Shown: piece after piece, positions 1 through 12,700 of the stretch
How positions within the stretch are numbered: position 1 is the stretch's first letter
Layout of the letters: every line of letters begins with the position of its first letter
Assembly (NCBI RefSeq): GCF_964355755.1
Contig: NC_092676.1
Location: 6,554,288-6,618,287 of the forward strand
DNA length: 64,000 nt
Direction: 5' to 3'
Source of the DNA: Antedon mediterranea
Taxonomy: Eukaryota; Echinodermata; Crinoidea; Comatulida; Antedonidae
Position numbers and translations under genes: made by a program
Notes under the pieces: model-generated
Databases searched by the model: none
Told to the model about the DNA's origin: nothing
The model's input: the letters and a program-made list of their open reading frames with translations, nothing else

Positions 1-195
1 GACCGGTGATGTGGAACGAACTCCCGTCTGTGATCCGGGAACAAACCACGGTTTTAAAATTTAAAAAAGCCCTCAAAACACTATTTCCTAAGAAGTGACT
101 CATTGTTGGGTGTGCTGATGTAAAGCCCTTTGATCATTTTATACTAATTTGGAAAAGCGCTATATAAATAAAATAATAATAATAATAATACACTC
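1..195 (+). mobile_element. LINE 3' end (CR1/L2-like), ORF2 C-terminus and tail
   Basis: Frame 3 reads PVMWNELPSVIREQ, then a lysine-rich stretch, and stops at 96-98. This is the typical C-terminus of a non-LTR reverse transcriptase protein (W-N-x-L-P). It is followed by a short 3' region ending in GCGCTATATAAATAAA and an ATA triplet tail, as in CR1/L2 elements. The copy is cut by the window start and is surely 5'-truncated. It lies in a TMEM181 intron, in the same orientation as the gene. Confidence 0.8.
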
Positions 196-253
196 TTTTT
201 GGAATCTGGCGGCAGGACAATGTAAGGTTTACAATTGATAATGCACTTTTTCT

Positions 254-429
254 TAAGCTGCTCTGTCTACAAGTCTATCAAACTTTATGTGACAAAAAAT
301 GTGATCTGCCCAAATATAGTTAGTGATACAGTATTGCTAAATATGGTGGTGGTATGACATCATCATGTCCATATATGGGCACATCATATTTGTTGTCGCA
401 TAAAGTTTGATAGTGTAGACAGAGCTTTA
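254..429. mobile_element. MITE, family 1 (CTGTCTACACTATCAAA inverted repeats)
   Basis: The left end reads AAGCTGCTCTGTCTAC and the right end GTAGACAGAGCTTTAG, with inner arms CTATCAAACTTTATGTGACA and its complement. The centre has CCCAAATATAGT and GGTATGACATCATCATG motifs shared with the other copies at 5041, 9431, 17877, 19831, 26478 and 63795. There is no coding capacity. It is a non-autonomous inverted-repeat DNA element. Confidence 0.8.
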
Positions 430-753
430 GTCACTCTGTGCACTTTAAATACATTTAAGGAAAGGCCAATGTATTTTATTTTCTTATCTGAGCCAAAGCT
501 CTGAATAATATTTATACCTGTAGTCAATTGGTCAAACGTGTACGTTTTTGTGTAGGTGGAGACTGATGACACAAATGAGGTCCAAGGACAGTGCAATCGT
601 TAAAGAATATTAATTAGTCCCACGGTCAAATCTAGAGCATGATTGGTCAGAAAAATATCCTCATTAAATTCTAAGAGCATGTACTGTACAGTAGCTATAA
701 ATTTGTTTCCGTTTTCTATTTCAAAATATAATTGATGATTTTTTTTTTTGCAG

Positions 754-3700
754 GGGAAAACATAGAAAAAAATTTTATCTTAAGTGTAGAACTACAAGGG
801 CAGAATGAAGATAGTATTGTTGAACCTTTGAGCACAGATACATTCAATCATACTAGAACATTACGTTGCAGGCATGAGGTAAGATGGGTTCTTCAATTAC
901 TGCATGAAATCGAGATACTGCAGTAGAATAATCTCCAGATGAATTATATATAATCGTACAACAGATGAATTCTGAAACTTTTACACTTCAATAATGTATG
1001 AACTATGATTTTGTTTATGAGGTAGTCACTGCAATAATACAATTGAATTGTATTATTTATGCAAAACAAGCTTGCTAAATAACAGCACACATTACCAACA
1101 GGTTTTCAATAATAAACAAAATATATTTAGTAGAATTATTTTTGACATGGTCCATTTTAATAGGATTTTGTTTCTATAAATCATTTTAAATAAATAGCAA
1201 AAATTATTTTTTTTTATTATAATAACTTATTAACATAAGGCTCCTTTCTTTATGAATTTGTTTTTAAGCTTGGTTCCCACTAGAGACGCAATGCATTGAC
1301 GTAGATGGAGTGCAAGCGAGTTGACCAATGGCAGGCGATAGTTTGAATAATCCATTGCTTGTGATTGGTAAAATCACTCACTTGCGTTGCTTCTTTAGTG
1401 GGAACCAAGCATTATTAACAATGAAATCTTAAGAATTTACACTCAAATTTAGACTTTCTTTTAAAACTAATATTAAATCACTCACTTGTGTTGCTTCTTT
1501 AGTGGGAACCGAGCATTAGTAACAATGAAATATTAAGAATTTACTGTACACTCAAATTTAGACTTTCTTTAAAACTAATATTAAATCACTCGTGTTGCTT
1601 CTTTAGTAGGAACCAAGCATTAGTAACAATGAAATCTTAAGAATTTACACTCAAATTTAGACTTTCTTTTAAAACTAATATTAAATCACTCACTTGCGTT
1701 GCTTCTTTAGTGGGAACCAAGCATTAGTAACAATGAAATCTTAAGAATTTACACTCAAATTTAGACTTTCTTTTAAAACTAATATTAAATCACTCACTTG
1801 CGTTGCTTCTTTAGTGGGAACCAAGCATTAGTAACAATGAAATCTTAAGAATTTACACTCAAATTTAGACTTTCTTTTAAAACTAATATTAAATCACTCA
1901 CTTGTGTTGCTTCTTTAGTAGGAACCAAGCATTAGTAACAATGAAATCTTAAGAATTTACACTCAAATTTAGACTTTCTTTTAAAACTAATATTAAATCA
2001 CTCACTTGTGTTGCTTCTTTAGTTGGAACCAAGCATTAGTAACAATGAAATCTTAAGAATTTACACTCAAATTTAGACTTTCTTTTAAAACTAATATTAA
2101 ATCACTCACTTGCGTTGCTTCTTTAGTGGGAACCAAGCATTAGTAACAATGAAATCTTAAGAATTTACACTCAAATTTAGACTTTCTTTTAAAACTAATA
2201 TTAAATCACTCACTTGTGTTGCTTCTTTAGTAGGAACCAAGCATTAGTAACAATGAAATCTTAAGAATTTACACTCAAATTTAGACTTTCTTTTAAAACT
2301 AATATTAAAAGCACCATTAATAGAAAGGTTGTTCAGTATGATTTAAGGATAAAATTCTTATTACCTACATTTGGATGTTCACTAAAGGATAGTGAGTGAT
2401 CTTCTACATCTTGTGGCAAAAATCAATATTAACAGAAAGGTGAAGCCTCTGTTTGCCAATCAATCATGTAAAAAGCAACCTATATTTCACTAAATGTTGT
2501 TTTAAAGGTTGAAATTAAAAGTTAGGCTACTGTATGTAAAGACATCTTTAAAAGGAATACAAATTATGTGGATTTGTAAACCTTTTCAAGCTACTGTAGC
2601 TAGAAGGTTTTTGATTGATAAAAAAAAAATCTGTAAGAGGAAAATTATTTTATAGGTTTTCAGAAAAAAAAGAAAGGTGGATAAAAAAATATTTGTGAAA
2701 TCGTTTGAGGTTTTAAACAGAAGTGTAAGCTAGGTTCACAATAAAAATACGGATATTTTGTTTGTTAATGTAGAGACAAGATAAATAAAAACCCCAACAT
2801 TAGTACAGTAATAACATTATATTAATCAGAAATTACAGTAGTTTACCAATATAAAATTGATGTCTATTTCGTACCTAGGTAACTGTACCAGATAAACCAG
2901 ATAAACTTAGGCCTTACTCCCCTCCGAGGCGAGTACATACCTGTAACTCGAAAAGTAACAAGACCCTTCAAGATACTGTAGATAACTGTTGTTGTTGTAA
3001 TCTCTTTAACTATCGCCCACACAACACAAATGAACATATCTTAAATGTGGGCGTTGTGTAAACCAAACACTATCATAATTGTATTATGTCTATAATATAA
3101 ACCATTAAACAATATTATTCATTTTAATATTCATCTCTCTATGTACAGTAATCCTCTGCGGGTATTATTATCGGTAATTAATTGTGTAAATGTTAAAATT
3201 TGTATCTTAAATTGTAAATTGTAAAACATTAAGTTTCTAATTTTAATGTAATACCTTTGTTCAATTATTTATTTTCGTATTTATTGTTCAATATTGCTTT
3301 AGGGACCATGTAAAACTGATTACATTTTGTTTTAATAACTGGTACTTGATATAGTGCATTATGCTGAAAGCCTCAATGCGCTTTACATAGACAGAAAAAT
3401 GTAGAAAATTTAATATTCAAAAGGTGGATTTTGAATAGAGATTTGAAGACACTGGTGGAAGTTGCCTGACGGATTTCAATAGGCAACACATTCCAAAGAG
3501 AAACCAATGTTATGACAGTATTCTCTAGCATTTAATAGTTAAACCCTTTTTTTTTGGTTAATCAAACACATTGTTTATTGCAGTGACAGCCTCAAAAAGC
3601 AGTCTGATAATCTGAAATTTCAATAGTTTATATTGTTTTTTTTTTCAGGGTTGCGAAGAGCTTATTATTTTTCACCTTGGTACAATTGAGTATACAAGTT

Positions 3701-6700
3701 ATATTGTCAATATTAGACTGTTTGGACTAAAGGAATTTAATGTACAAGAAATCACATTCAATGTAAGTAGTTAAAAGATGTCAAATGTTAAACTATTTTA
3801 CAGTCTTCTAGTGGTGTTCTTCTGTCTTCAAATATATATTTTTTTTTTTTTAATTTATTATTTGTATTTTTTACTCTGTATTTATTAATATTATAACATT
3901 ATTACAGGTTTCAAGAAATTAAAAGAGTACTTTTATACTTTGTATCTTAGAAGATCTGAACAGTTGATTTCCTTTCCAATTAATGGAAAGGAGAATATAC
4001 CTACATATCATTGATTTTGAGATAATGTTTTTTTTTTTTACACATTTTCATCTTAGTAAAAGAGACAACAAATCTAGGTTGGTTGAATGTCTCTTGCTAA
4101 TGTGTTAGATTCAAATTCCCAGGGGTGAAGGAACCAAAATATTGCCCACTGTACCAACTGAATTATACTGAATACCAAAACAATCGTAGACCAAAAAAAT
4201 TGTCACAAAAATAAAAAAAAATCAACCGAACCTGTCAATAAAAAAATGTAAAACTGCATTACTGCAGTACTTTTTTTTACTGCATTAATATTTATTTTAG
4301 TTTGTTACATATTTTTATGATTCAAATTGTAACTTTTTTATGATTATAATTTTCACATGATTACAAATCATTACACAAACTGGCTATACATTGAAGATTT
4401 TGAATTTTTCATATAATCACATTTAATTGAAGATGGGCAGTGTTAAATAGTAAACAAAGGAATTTCCTGCATCTATTGTTTTAATACAAAATTTCTTTTT
4501 ATAGTTTTAATACTAAATCTGCAAGTGTAAATTCATAAAATGTCAAGGCATCTATATGAAATTAGATTAAGTTTCACTATCAAATTTAAGTCCCAGTAGT
4601 AAACAAAACATTAATAATAATACTTCTTGTTTTTACTTTCCAAATGCATACAAAAAAAACTATGATTTATTATTAAATATTTCAAAGACCATTAATTGAT
4701 TTAAAACATACCGCTGTTCTAATGCTATTTTTATTGAAACAATTCTTTAGGCATCATCAAACATGCTTCTTAAAATAAATTTAAAAATGCCACGGCTATC
4801 AAATCAGATTGTTTTCGCATGTATTTAAACTATTAACTTTTTTTTATCGGAGACTTTAATAAAAAAATAATCTTTAATAATTATTTTCAGCTATAAAATC
4901 CCCACACAAGTTTCTATCATTGCAAACTGGCTATAAATCAAGTTCTGAAATGTTAAAAATATTATGTTAAAACAAAATAATTTTCTAATTCATCTGGTCT
5001 AGTGGTTAGGGTATGCGTCCTATTGTATGTACAGGTTCAAGTCTGTCTAAACTATCAAACTTTATGTGACAAAAAAAAAAGTGACGTGCCCATGGCCATG
5101 ATGATGTAATACCACTACCATATTTGGGAATATCACTATCATATTTTGGCGTGCATCACACTTTTTTTTGTCACAGTTTAATAGTGTAGACAGAGCTGTA
5201 GAGTATCAATCTGTGATCGAAATTCATGAATGTATGAATTTAATGTTTTTTTTTTCTAAAGATATGACATGCATAATTAACTGAATTATTGCAAATTTAT
5301 AACCATGAAGTATGGTTAATTTGACACCTTGAATATAATTTAAATTCATTTCTGAATATATTATATTATTTTAATTTAAATAATAATGAGAAAAATGTAA
5401 ATTTGTTCTTTAGTTTGTCGTTTGTCTATATGACAGCATTTGACAGATCATGGCTTCTTCCTCCACATAATATATTATTCTGGAAAATCCAATACAAACA
5501 TAATCATAAGTGTGTTCACTGGATGGGAATTTAACATACAAAAGAGTACAAGCTAACATAACAAACTAATATCAGATTTAAATGCATTCCACACTCATCT
5601 AATAAAAGTAATTATTTAAACAAATTGAAATTGTATTATTTCACTGTCCCCCAAAAACATGAAAAATGAATAGGTCATTTTGTAGTTTTAACAAAGTTTT
5701 AACTTTGTTTTTCTACAAAAGTGATTAAAATCACTTTTGTAGAAAAAAAAAACCCGGACAATACTGTACTGTACATCTTTAGACAAACAGTACACAAATA
5801 CAAATTGTTTTAATTATCAGTTGCTTGACAAACTTTCCATGATGTGATATTGTCAAGATTTTTTTTAATGGAAAAGATATTTAACGGAGACCTCGTTTGG
5901 TACGTAGAATTTTAAAATCATATACAGTAAGCCTTGAACTAAGAAAAAAGCTGATAAAAAATAGCCACATCTCTGCTTAACGGAAACCCTGAATGTATTT
6001 TTAAGCCTTCAAATTTTACATGCTAATATAGACCTACAGTAGTCTGGGTTCCAGACGGAGTTTTGTCTTAATATTAGTAAAAAGATAAATATTTTGGCAC
6101 ATATGGCGTTTCATACGTATACTACTTGATTTTGGATACTCCGTCTGGGGAAACACGCACAAGTCACGTGGTTTGACACCAAGAATTCTTGGTGCATACG
6201 ATTATCCGGTTTACTAGTTTCAGCTGCATGCGATTGGCTACTCACTCGTGCACCGTTTTAATATTCATATTTCAGAATTTCAAAGACTCAACAACTAAGA
6301 TGATGCGCATGCGCTATGTTACGTTTAGACAATGTGTACTGTACTTGGGTAGTTTCTGAAGGCTAGAAATTATTTTATATGCCTAGGCCTTGTAGTCTGG
6401 TAAACATTTGATGGGATTTTTCCCAAGAACATGAAAACTCGTCTTGATATGATAGGCTAGCTTCTCCGCAAATCAAACATTGAATGGATCATTTATTATG
6501 CGGAGATAATTTTGATTTCCCACCCAGACCCTGTCCTGTTCTGTGTGGTGTGTAGCCCTGTTGTGTGCCGGTGGTATGTAGGCCTACTTTATTGGCGTTT
6601 TATTTGGCAGGTCATACGTGCGAGTTGAGTAGGACCTACGAAAGAGGCCTAGGCCAAGGACTAAACAATTAATAAACAAAACAACTTGGCATTACGATTT

Positions 6701-9700
6701 AGTATATTTCAACAGTCTCAATCGTACATTCAGCACTGTCCGTACTCGATCTTTTTCATTTTGAAACAAAATGATCATTGGTTGATTCGAAATCCATATT
6801 TACATACCGCCCGCCCCATATAGCCAAATACGGTATGATAACCTACGTCATTCTTATCGGATGTTTGCGGTCTGCAAATCGATTTCTATACGTGTTTCAC
6901 AAGTCTGTATTTTCATCAGACAAAAATCGCAGTCGAAATAAAAACAAATAAATTTAAAGAAAAGATTAATACAGACTTGGGGCAAGTCTAATAAGACCCT
7001 CCAGAATAATTTAAAAATGTATAATAATATCAATCAACCATTGAATCAATCAATGATTTTTTTTAAACTTATAAAATAAATCCTAGAGGCATCCATTCTG
7101 TTAAGTATTTAGGCTGCAAATATAGCTTTGTTAATGTTAATACACTTCTACCTATGGCATAGATGGCATTTGATTAAAAACATAGATGTACTGATAGTAG
7201 AAGGGTTATTAGACACAGTGTACGAAGCCTGAACTGCAAATAGTTCAATTCAATTTTAGTGATAGGCATAAAAACATGTTCAACAAAGATGTTATTGCAG
7301 TACTTCAGGTTTACAGACTTGCTAAATATAACTTGGGTTTTTAAATGAATAGCTTTTTACCCATGGCAACAAAGTGCATTTAATTAACAGTTCAAATACC
7401 TCATTTTACCCCCAAAAAATATAAATAACAAGGTTTTAAAGTGAAAACAAAATAGTGTCCAAGCACTAAGCACAGTATGACAAAACTCATTGTGTACTGT
7501 AGGTTAATGGAATATAACCCTTTTAATGAAAGTCTTTATTTATTTCGGTTTTTGTCAAATTTATCAATAGTATTAGTTTTAAGGTTAATATGTTTCATGG
7601 TTTTTCACAAGCGCCTTGAACACTTTATAGTGGATATGTGCGCTGTATAAATATTATTATCATTATTATTAAAGTATATTATTATTATTTTGTTGTTGTT
7701 GCAAAAGTGAAGCTTAAACTTAAAACCACAACAAATATATTTTATTATTATTTATGTTTTGGGTAATGAAACATTCTATTGACTAATTTGAATAATTGTG
7801 TTGAAGATTTAAACAAAAAACAAGTCCACTCTAAGAAAAATGAAAGTATTTATAAATTTCCATTCTAAAGCTAAGCTTTTGAAATTATTCATAATTTACT
7901 GAACATGTTGCACTTTATTGAATACAGTAGTTTAATATGATTGTCATTCCATTAGCAAAAGCCTTTATACACTGTATAAAAGCCTTGTATGAGAACAAAG
8001 TGCATTACAAATGCATTACTACAGCTTGCAAGAAATTTATTTTTGAAAAAAAAATATATTAGTTACAATTTAAAAATCAATGATATTGATTTTCTATGTT
8101 GAACCATTTGCATTTAGATGATAACCATGGAACACAGAGTCTTAAAATAGAACAAATAAAAATGTAATCAATAAATTTTCAGTCCATACAGAAAAGATAT
8201 TTCTTTCTTCTACTGTAGTATCAGAGTTAAATACAGTGTTCCAAACGGTTTAAACTTGCTTTGTTAAAACAAATGTCTTATGATTGTAGAAGGCTATAGA
8301 CCTACTTCACTAGGCTACAGTACAGCATGATAGGAATTGGGCTTTTATTGTCATGCATTTGCTTGTCTCAAAACAAACTAAATAAACAATCTACTGTAGT
8401 TATACTGAAGTATCTGCAGTAGAATCAATTTGACATGATCCTTTTTAAACAAATAAAAATGTAATCAATATATTTCCAGTCCATACAGATATTTAATTTA
8501 TGTTCTTCCTCTAGTAATAATACAGTGTTCCAAACGGTTTAAAATTGCTTGGTTGAAATGAATGTGTTATGTGAGAAGGTAACTGTAGGCCTACAGTACT
8601 TCACTTGGCTACAGAATGATAGGGATGGGGCTTTGTCATGTGCATTTGCTTGTCTCAACACAAACTAAATAAACAATCTACTGTAGTTACTGCAGTATCT
8701 GCAGTAGAATAATTTTGACATGAACTTTTAAACCCTATTACTGTTAATAAAAGTGCGTATGAACATAGCTTATGTAGGCTTTTTAAAGTTTGGTTCCCAC
8801 TAGGATGCATTAAAGAATGCAAGCGCACATCAAGTGAGTTGACCAATCATGATGCGATGGATCATCCAAATTGTCGCTTGTTACTGGTCGACTCATTAAT
8901 CCACTGCACTTACATCATTGTGTTACATCCTAGTGTGAAACCAAGCTTAAGTAAACATTTTTAAATTGAGTATGTTATGTTGGGTATTATTCGCTTGTTT
9001 TTAAATTGATCAGACTTGAATCTTGCTATCAACAGCGTTCGTTTGTTCGTTACAGGATATTATGCAGTTTACGAGATGATAGCAGATGACTTTAATGTGG
9101 GCGTTTGTGTCTTCGATTGCTGAGTTTGTAGTCATTAAAATAATCCTTATGGGCTGAAGACAGTTCAATAGTCTAAATAAAACATGCTGTACATTAAGGA
9201 TAATACTTAAGAATCTATTTTGTACAAAACAGTAGCCTTAGTTGTACACAGAATGTACAGAAAAGCCATAGGATTATGATTAGGCATACAAATATTAAAT
9301 GTCTATGAGTTGAATGGAAGAATATTTTGAAAGATAGTTTGTGCTATTCAATGAGACACAGTGATACAACATCCCCATTCAATGAACATTTAAACATTCA
9401 ATATTTGTTAAAACACACACTGTTTTAAAGCTGATCCTTCTACACTATTAATTTAGTTTGACCAAAAATGTGCCCAAATATGGTAGTGGTATGACCTGAT
9501 CCTTCTACACTATCAATTTAGTTTGACCAAAAATGTGCCCAAATATGGTAGTGGTATGACCTGATCCTTCTACACTATCAATTTAGTTTGACCAAAAATG
9601 TGCCCAAATATGGTACTGATGCCCAAATATGGTAGTGGTATGACATCATGTTTTTGTCACATAAACTGTAAATAATGTAGAGCTTTAGGAAACTGTATTC

Positions 9701-12700
9701 AATTAAACTGCTGTTTCTAACTACATCTGGAATCTACAGAATGTCGAAAGCTACTGTACTGTAGTGACTGTATATAATACAGAAATTATTGTTTAGTATA
9801 TTAAAACTATTAGATCTATATAAGTTTTTTTCTTGTATTTTATACAGTAGGCCGGTTAATTACAGTGAACGAATACTTAAACGTTGAAACCAACTAAAAA
9901 AAATTGCTTCTGTTGTAAAAAAAATGTAGCGTAACTTCAGTAGAACAGTTTTGATGATGATCCCTACTGTATGTCTTTATTTTTTTATTTATTTTTTTCT
10001 TGATGATTGCCAGATACAGTATACAGATCTATTATGTACAGTGGACACATGCCACACATGTCATCATGCATGTTGAACAGAAACCATACTCAAAATCATG
10101 TGCATGTACAATGGACAGAAGCCACGTACAGAATAAATAAATACACATAAAAATTGACATAGTACAGAATGCATTGATGAATAAAGGCTTTAGGGCAATG
10201 GGATATATATGCAAATAATCTAAAATCGATCCAATGTTTACTTTGCCTACAGAATAGATGGTATTGCACAGGAGCTATTCTCCATTAAATACAGTCTCCA
10301 TGAATCTTAAGAGAACATTATTTTCAGTCTAAATTTAGTTTTTGTTTTGTTCAACCTTTCTTCCATCATTTTAAAAGTATGTCATTGCTTCTTCGCTGTG
10401 ACCGGCAGTAACTCATTTCTGATTCCATGCCAAGAAATCTACACTTCTTTACTCTCAGTTTCTCGTTTAGAATTCAAATATTAACCCATTTTCCCAATCA
10501 AAATAAACTTTATACTCAATATGTAAATTTTCTTTTTCATTCCATTTATTGTGCATTCAACCTCAATAGCAGCATTACCAAATATTAAGGTTGAATTGAA
10601 ATTGTTTAACATTTTCTTTTCCCTTTTTTAACTTTCAATTAGATGAAATAAAAGTGATTTATGGTATTGCCACATTGGCTATTTTAGGCTCTTTCTCTCT
10701 CTGATCGCCTATCATTAGTTTCTAAAAAAATTATCTCATAGTCGGTTAAGTGTTACGTTTCTCTATGATAGACAATAAGGGAATTTTAGATTATCAATTA
10801 GAGTAAAAATATAATAATTACAACTACTTTAGGCATTTAAGGTGAAATTCTAATTTCATTTTAATTATTGATTATTGATGTTGATTTCTACTGAATAAAA
10901 AGGATAATATTAATGATTTGAAATGTTTTTTTTTTCAGTGGCGAAGCTTCAATCCGTCATTTACGCAGGTTGAGATTTGGTTCCGATTTGTCTTCTTAGT
11001 AATGACTTTTATTGTAACAGTAAGTACATGATGATTTTTCTTTTTAAATTCCTAATTTCAAAGTTGGATTGTAAATTTGTCTCTCAATTTCATATTCGTG
11101 TCCCTGTGCGTAAACTTTGTATTAGTAATAATAATAATGTACAGTACAGAACAGTTTTCGTGTGTTGTATGTAAAAATGGTATTTTTTTTGTTGGGTTGC
11201 TCATTCATATAATAATTTAGTTCAAATGTTTCCTTACATACATTTTTTAGTTGTAATACTTCTGTCTTTAATTGTCATTTTTAATATATAAATCTGTTTG
11301 TTTTCCTTGTTTTTTTTATGTAAATCAAATGTATATTTTATGGCGACGATCCTGTTGTGTTTGTCTTGATACACTGTTGGATCTTGAATAAAATACAACA
11401 CGTTGATATTTTTAAAGGAACTATAATGTGTTATTACTACATACAGTCCAAACCATGCTACATTAATAAGGAATATTTTTGTTGAATGAAATGTTTGCAT
11501 AGGATTGATGTGTGTGGGAAATCAACAGCTTTATGTCCCTTCAGAGAGATCCTGTAAAATTAGAACTAGTATTTTGTCATTACCAGTGCAAATCCTTCAG
11601 GACAATATTAAAGACTTTTTAAATTTTAGGTTGCACTTACTAAGCCCAGAGCAATGCATTCATATACTGAGTTTAATATGAAATGCATGACAAAATCAAC
11701 TCCAGCCAGAATCAGCATTGTTGTACAGTAGTAAGGGCCTGCTCAACACCACGTACACCACATGCTCAACACCACATACACCCCATCACATACACCCCAT
11801 GCTCAACACCACATACACCACATACACCACATGCTCAACACCACATACACCACATGCTCAACACCACATACACCACATGCTCAACACCACATACACCACA
11901 TGCTATACACCACATACAGTACACCACATGCTCAACACCACATACACCACATGCTCAACACCACATACACCACATACACCACATGCTCAACACCACATAC
12001 ACCACATGCTCAACACCACATACACCACATACACCACATGCTATACACCACATACACCACATGCTCAACACCACATACACCACATGCTCAACACCACATA
12101 CACCACATGCTCAACACCACATACACCACACGCTATACATAATAAATAGGATCATGCGCACACACACATGCCTTAGATGCTAACGCATTTAGGGGTTACA
12201 ACATAACCCCTAAATAATCAACCTCACTCGTAAATAAACAGAACCTAACTTTCCCAAATTTTAGCACAATTAGCGTGCTAAATTGAATTGAATTCAATTT
12301 ATTTCCACCATACCACTCAACAAACTACTACAACTAAGTACATGGAGGATGCATATTTTAAGATCTGTGCAGAACATAGATCTTTAAGCTTATAAGCAAC
12401 CTTAGACAATAATAATAATTACAATAAACATAAAAGCATTGAATAAATATATTAAGTAAATAAATAAATAAATAAATAGGGCAGTATACAAAAAAAATTA
12501 TTCAATATTTTATATGTTTATAAATTAGCAGATGTGGTAGTGGTACTGTAATATTATGCATAGTGGTGTTGGGAGTGTTGCATTTAGTAGAACCATTGTT
12601 TAATTAATTAACTCATTCATAAAGAAAGAATTTCAAAATTTCAAAGTAGTATAGTAGACAATATTAAAGGATACTAACAGTATATGAGACAACATAGCTC

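Larger units (their letters stand above)
3763..10938 (+). other. Large TMEM181 intron (7.2 kb), repeat-bearing
   Basis: The interval between the second and third visible TMEM181 exons contains no further coding exon that I can support; the reading frame runs directly from ITFN to WRSFNPSF. It holds a tRNA-like head next to a MITE (about 4990-5198), a partial MITE with a perfect hairpin (5641-5750), a LINE 3' tail (7550-7690), a 297-bp direct duplication (8154-8741), a GGTTCCCACTAG MITE (8785-8949) and an internally triplicated MITE (9431-9690). The remainder is AT-rich sequence in which I see nothing specific. Confidence 0.7.

Noticed and set aside
1372-2308. CRISPR-like regular repeats
   Set aside because: Units of 104 bp are contiguous with no unique spacers, and the window is clearly animal DNA.
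11683-12183. Three overlapping open frames of 126-166 codons rich in His, Thr and Pro
   Set aside because: They are all translations of the 23-bp minisatellite in different frames and lie within a TMEM181 intron.
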